Source: Candidatus Handelsmanbacteria bacterium | Lineage (GTDB): Bacteria > Latescibacterota > UBA2968 > UBA8231 | DNA length: 64,000 nt | Direction: 5' to 3' | Assembly: GCA_016867395.1 (NCBI GenBank) | Contig: VGJS01000001.1 | Location: 1 to 64,000, forward strand | In this document: in pieces, positions 62,313-64,000 of the stretch | Numbering within the stretch: position 1 is the stretch's first letter | How the letters are laid out: every line of letters starts with the position of its first letter | The notes under the pieces: model-generated | Databases searched by the model: none | What the model was told of the DNA's origin: nothing | The model's input: only the letters and a program-made list of their open reading frames with translations | Position numbers and translations under genes: made by a program

Positions 62313-63530
62313 TCAGGAACTCTTGTCCAGTTTGAACGCCGCGTGCAGAGCCCGCACCGCCTTCTCGGCGTCGGGCTGGCCCACCACGCAGGAGATCTTG
62401 ATCTCCGAGGTGCTGATCATGTGGATGTTGATATTGGCCGCGGCCAGGGCCTGGAACATCCCCGCCGCCACCCCGGCATGGCTCCTCATCCCCACCCCCA
62501 CCACCGAGATCTTGGCGATCTGGGCGTCGGCCACCACCTCGTCGGCCCCCAACTCGGCGCGGATGCCCTGGCAGACCTCCAGGGCCCGGTCCAGGTCGGT
62601 CTTGCCCACGGTGAAGGACAGGTCAGTGGAGCCGGCCTCGCTGGTGTTCTGGATGATCATGTCCACGTTGATGTTCTTGTCGGCCAGGGGCCCAAAGAGC
62701 CGCGCCGCCACCCCTGGCCGGTCCGGCACGTGGCGCATGGTGATCTTGGCCTCGCCCAGGTCGTGGGCAATGCCGCGCACCACTACCTCTTCCATCTCCT
62801 CTACCTCCTTGATCAGGGTGCCAGGGTTCTCGTTGAAGCTGGAGCGGACGTGGATGACCACCCCGTATTTCTTGGCGAACTCCACCGAGCGGGACTGGAG
62901 CACCCGGGCCCCGGCGCTGGCCAGTTCGAGCATCTCGTCGGGCGTCACCACCGAAAGCTTGCAGGCCTCGGGCACCACCCGGGGGTCCGCAGTGTAGATC
63001 CCGTCCACGTCGGTGTTCATCTCGCAGACATCGGCCTTGAGCGCGTAGGCCAGGGCCACGGCGGTCAGGTTGGAGCCGCCACGGCCCAGGGTGGTCTCCT
63101 CGGCGTCGGTGGTAACGCCCTGGAAGCCGGCGACGATGAGCACCTGGTCCTTGTGCAGTTCTTCGAGCAGCCGGTCCGGTTTAAGGTCTAGGATGCGGGC
63201 TTTGCGGTGTACCGCGTCGGTGATGATGCCGCTCTGCCCGCCAGTGAGGGACACGGCCGCCACCCCCAGGTCCTGAACCGCCATCGCCAGTAGCGACATG
63301 GAGATGCGCTCCCCGCAGGCCAGGAGCATGTCCACCTCGCGGTCGGGGGGCCGGCTGCTGACCTTGTTGGCCAGGGCCAGCATATCGTCGGTGGTATCCC
63401 CCATCGCCGAGACCACCACCACCATCCGGTGCCCCTGCTTGTGGCGGGAGACAATGCGCTCGGCCACCCGCCGGATCAGTTCCGGGGTGGCCACCGAGGT
63501 GCCCCCGTACTTCTGCACGACCAGCGCCAT
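62313..63530 (-). CDS. lysC: Aspartate kinase
   Basis: 405 residues. LysC phosphorylates aspartate, first step to lysine, threonine, methionine and diaminopimelate. Kinase domain with VQKYGGTSVATPELIRRV and GFQGVTTDAEETTLGRGGS; two C-terminal ACT domains (about 270-400), which bind Lys and/or Thr for feedback control. It follows the apgM-like gene by one base (TAG-T-ATG). Confidence 0.96.
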   Translation of the reverse strand: MALVVQKYGGTSVATPELIRRVAERIVSRHKQGHRMVVVVSAMGDTTDDMLALANKVSSRPPDREVDMLLACGERISMSLLAMAVQDLGVAAVSLTGGQSGIITDAVHRKARILDLKPDRLLEELHKDQVLIVAGFQGVTTDAEETTLGRGGSNLTAVALAYALKADVCEMNTDVDGIYTADPRVVPEACKLSVVTPDEMLELASAGARVLQSRSVEFAKKYGVVIHVRSSFNENPGTLIKEVEEMEEVVVRGIAHDLGEAKITMRHVPDRPGVAARLFGPLADKNINVDMIIQNTSEAGSTDLSFTVGKTDLDRALEVCQGIRAELGADEVVADAQIAKISVVGVGMRSHAGVAAGMFQALAAANINIHMISTSEIKISCVVGQPDAEKAVRALHAAFKLDKSS

Positions 63531-63531
63531 A

Positions 63532-64000
63532 CTAGAGTGCCTTCTTTCCTGTCAACAGATCCATCATCTGGTGGCCGTGGTCCAGGCGCAGGGATCCGGC
63601 CCCGGCCGCCTGCTCCCCGTACGCCTCCATGCCGTCGGCGGCAAAGCCCTCCCCCCACAGCAAAAAGGGCACGGGCTCGCGGCTGTGGGTGCGAAGGCGG
63701 ATGGGGGTGGGGTGGTCCGGGCTGACCAGGATGCGGCAGGGGCCTAAAGACCCGAGCCCTGCCAGGATCGTCCCCACCACCTGCCGGTCGAAGTCCTCGA
63801 TGGCCTGCACCTTGGCCGCCGGGTCGCCGTTGTGGCTGGCCTCGTCAGGCGCCTCCACATGGACGTAGACCATGTCCAGGCGCTTCAGGGCCTCGAGGGC
63901 GTACTGGGCCTTGCCCAGGTAGTTGGTATCCACGTATCCGGTGATCCCCGGCACCGCGATCACCTCCAGCCCCGCGCTGCGGCCGATGCCCCGGACCAGA
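63532..64000 (-). CDS. ApgM-like phosphoglycerate mutase / proposed homoserine kinase (5' partial)
   Basis: The C-terminal about 155 residues of an alkaline-phosphatase-superfamily protein; the start is beyond the window. Seen: GLEVIAVPGITGYVDTNY, YVHVEAPDEASHNGD (metal His/Asp), LVSPDHPTPIRLRTHSREPV and DHGHQMMDLLTG. The family is the archaeal-type cofactor-independent phosphoglycerate mutase. A subgroup next to lysC/thr genes has been proposed to be an alternative homoserine kinase; the tight link to lysC suggests that here. Confidence 0.85.
   Translation of the reverse strand, partial: LVRGIGRSAGLEVIAVPGITGYVDTNYLGKAQYALEALKRLDMVYVHVEAPDEASHNGDPAAKVQAIEDFDRQVVGTILAGLGSLGPCRILVSPDHPTPIRLRTHSREPVPFLLWGEGFAADGMEAYGEQAAGAGSLRLDHGHQMMDLLTGKKAL

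Noticed and set aside
1-64000. CRISPR arrays, tRNA or rRNA genes, prophage modules
   Set aside because: No regularly spaced direct repeats, no cloverleaf or rRNA sequence and no phage structural or integrase genes were seen on either strand.

Overview
The window is a 64 kb stretch of high-GC, tightly packed bacterial chromosome. Many adjacent genes overlap by 4 bp (ATGA or GTGA), which suggests translational coupling. Two proteins carry C-terminal PNPFN-type sorting domains (type IX secretion). There is an outer-membrane porin and a TonB-dependent receptor. Gfo/Idh/MocA dehydrogenases, PhyH dioxygenases, an SMP-30 lactonase, a HpcH aldolase and sulfatase-like enzymes are frequent. Together these fit a Gram-negative, heterotrophic member of the FCB-type phyla (Latescibacteria-like lineages are my best guess). 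The taxonomic placement is inference from gene content only. I see no rRNA, tRNA, CRISPR array or prophage.

Layout. 0-4 kb: sugar ABC transporter (binding protein, permease, ATPase), a small conserved protein and an oxidoreductase. 4-8 kb: a secreted PDZ protein with about 12 DxxGxDxY repeats, then a divergent pair of exported proteins, a RidA-family deaminase and a Tat-type PLP enzyme. 8-15.7 kb: biosynthesis (ispG, DAHP synthase behind a Phe/Tyr attenuator, ilvD, threonine synthase) with an M14-type deacylase and a broken SMP-30 gene. 15.7-18.7 kb: a small catabolic cluster (DHDPS-family lyase, frameshifted cupin, HpcH aldolase, PfkB sugar kinase). 18.7-33 kb, all minus strand: secreted metalloprotease, HupE, cytochrome c lipoprotein, then a complete phosphate-starvation locus phoR-phoB-phoU-pstB-pstA-pstC-pstS plus a porin, headed by a Pho-box-like array. 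33-38 kb: TonB receptor and a type IX-secreted surface protein.

38-49 kb is a worn region. Hairpin repeats flank a composite gene remnant. An IS200-type transposase is frameshifted. A 5'-nucleotidase/beta-barrel gene, a response regulator and a URO-D-like fragment are disrupted by stop codons and frameshifts. Intact genes lie among them (mgsA, glgC, mgtE, L,D-transpeptidase, a DMT permease, an SDR). 49-54.7 kb: rfbA, trpBA, rpsA and a quinone oxidoreductase. 54.8-60.4 kb: sulfatase-like enzyme, GH-like protein, inositol-monophosphatase-family enzyme, PhyH and Gfo/Idh/MocA genes. 60.5-64 kb: a DUF5069-like protein, an M20 deacetylase, lysC and the end of an apgM-like gene that may serve as homoserine kinase.

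The strongest regulatory find is at 10.2-10.4 kb. DAHP synthase is preceded by a promoter, a 24-residue leader peptide with a run of Tyr and Phe codons, competing RNA pairings and a 10-bp terminator hairpin with nine U. This is the full layout of a ribosome-mediated attenuator.
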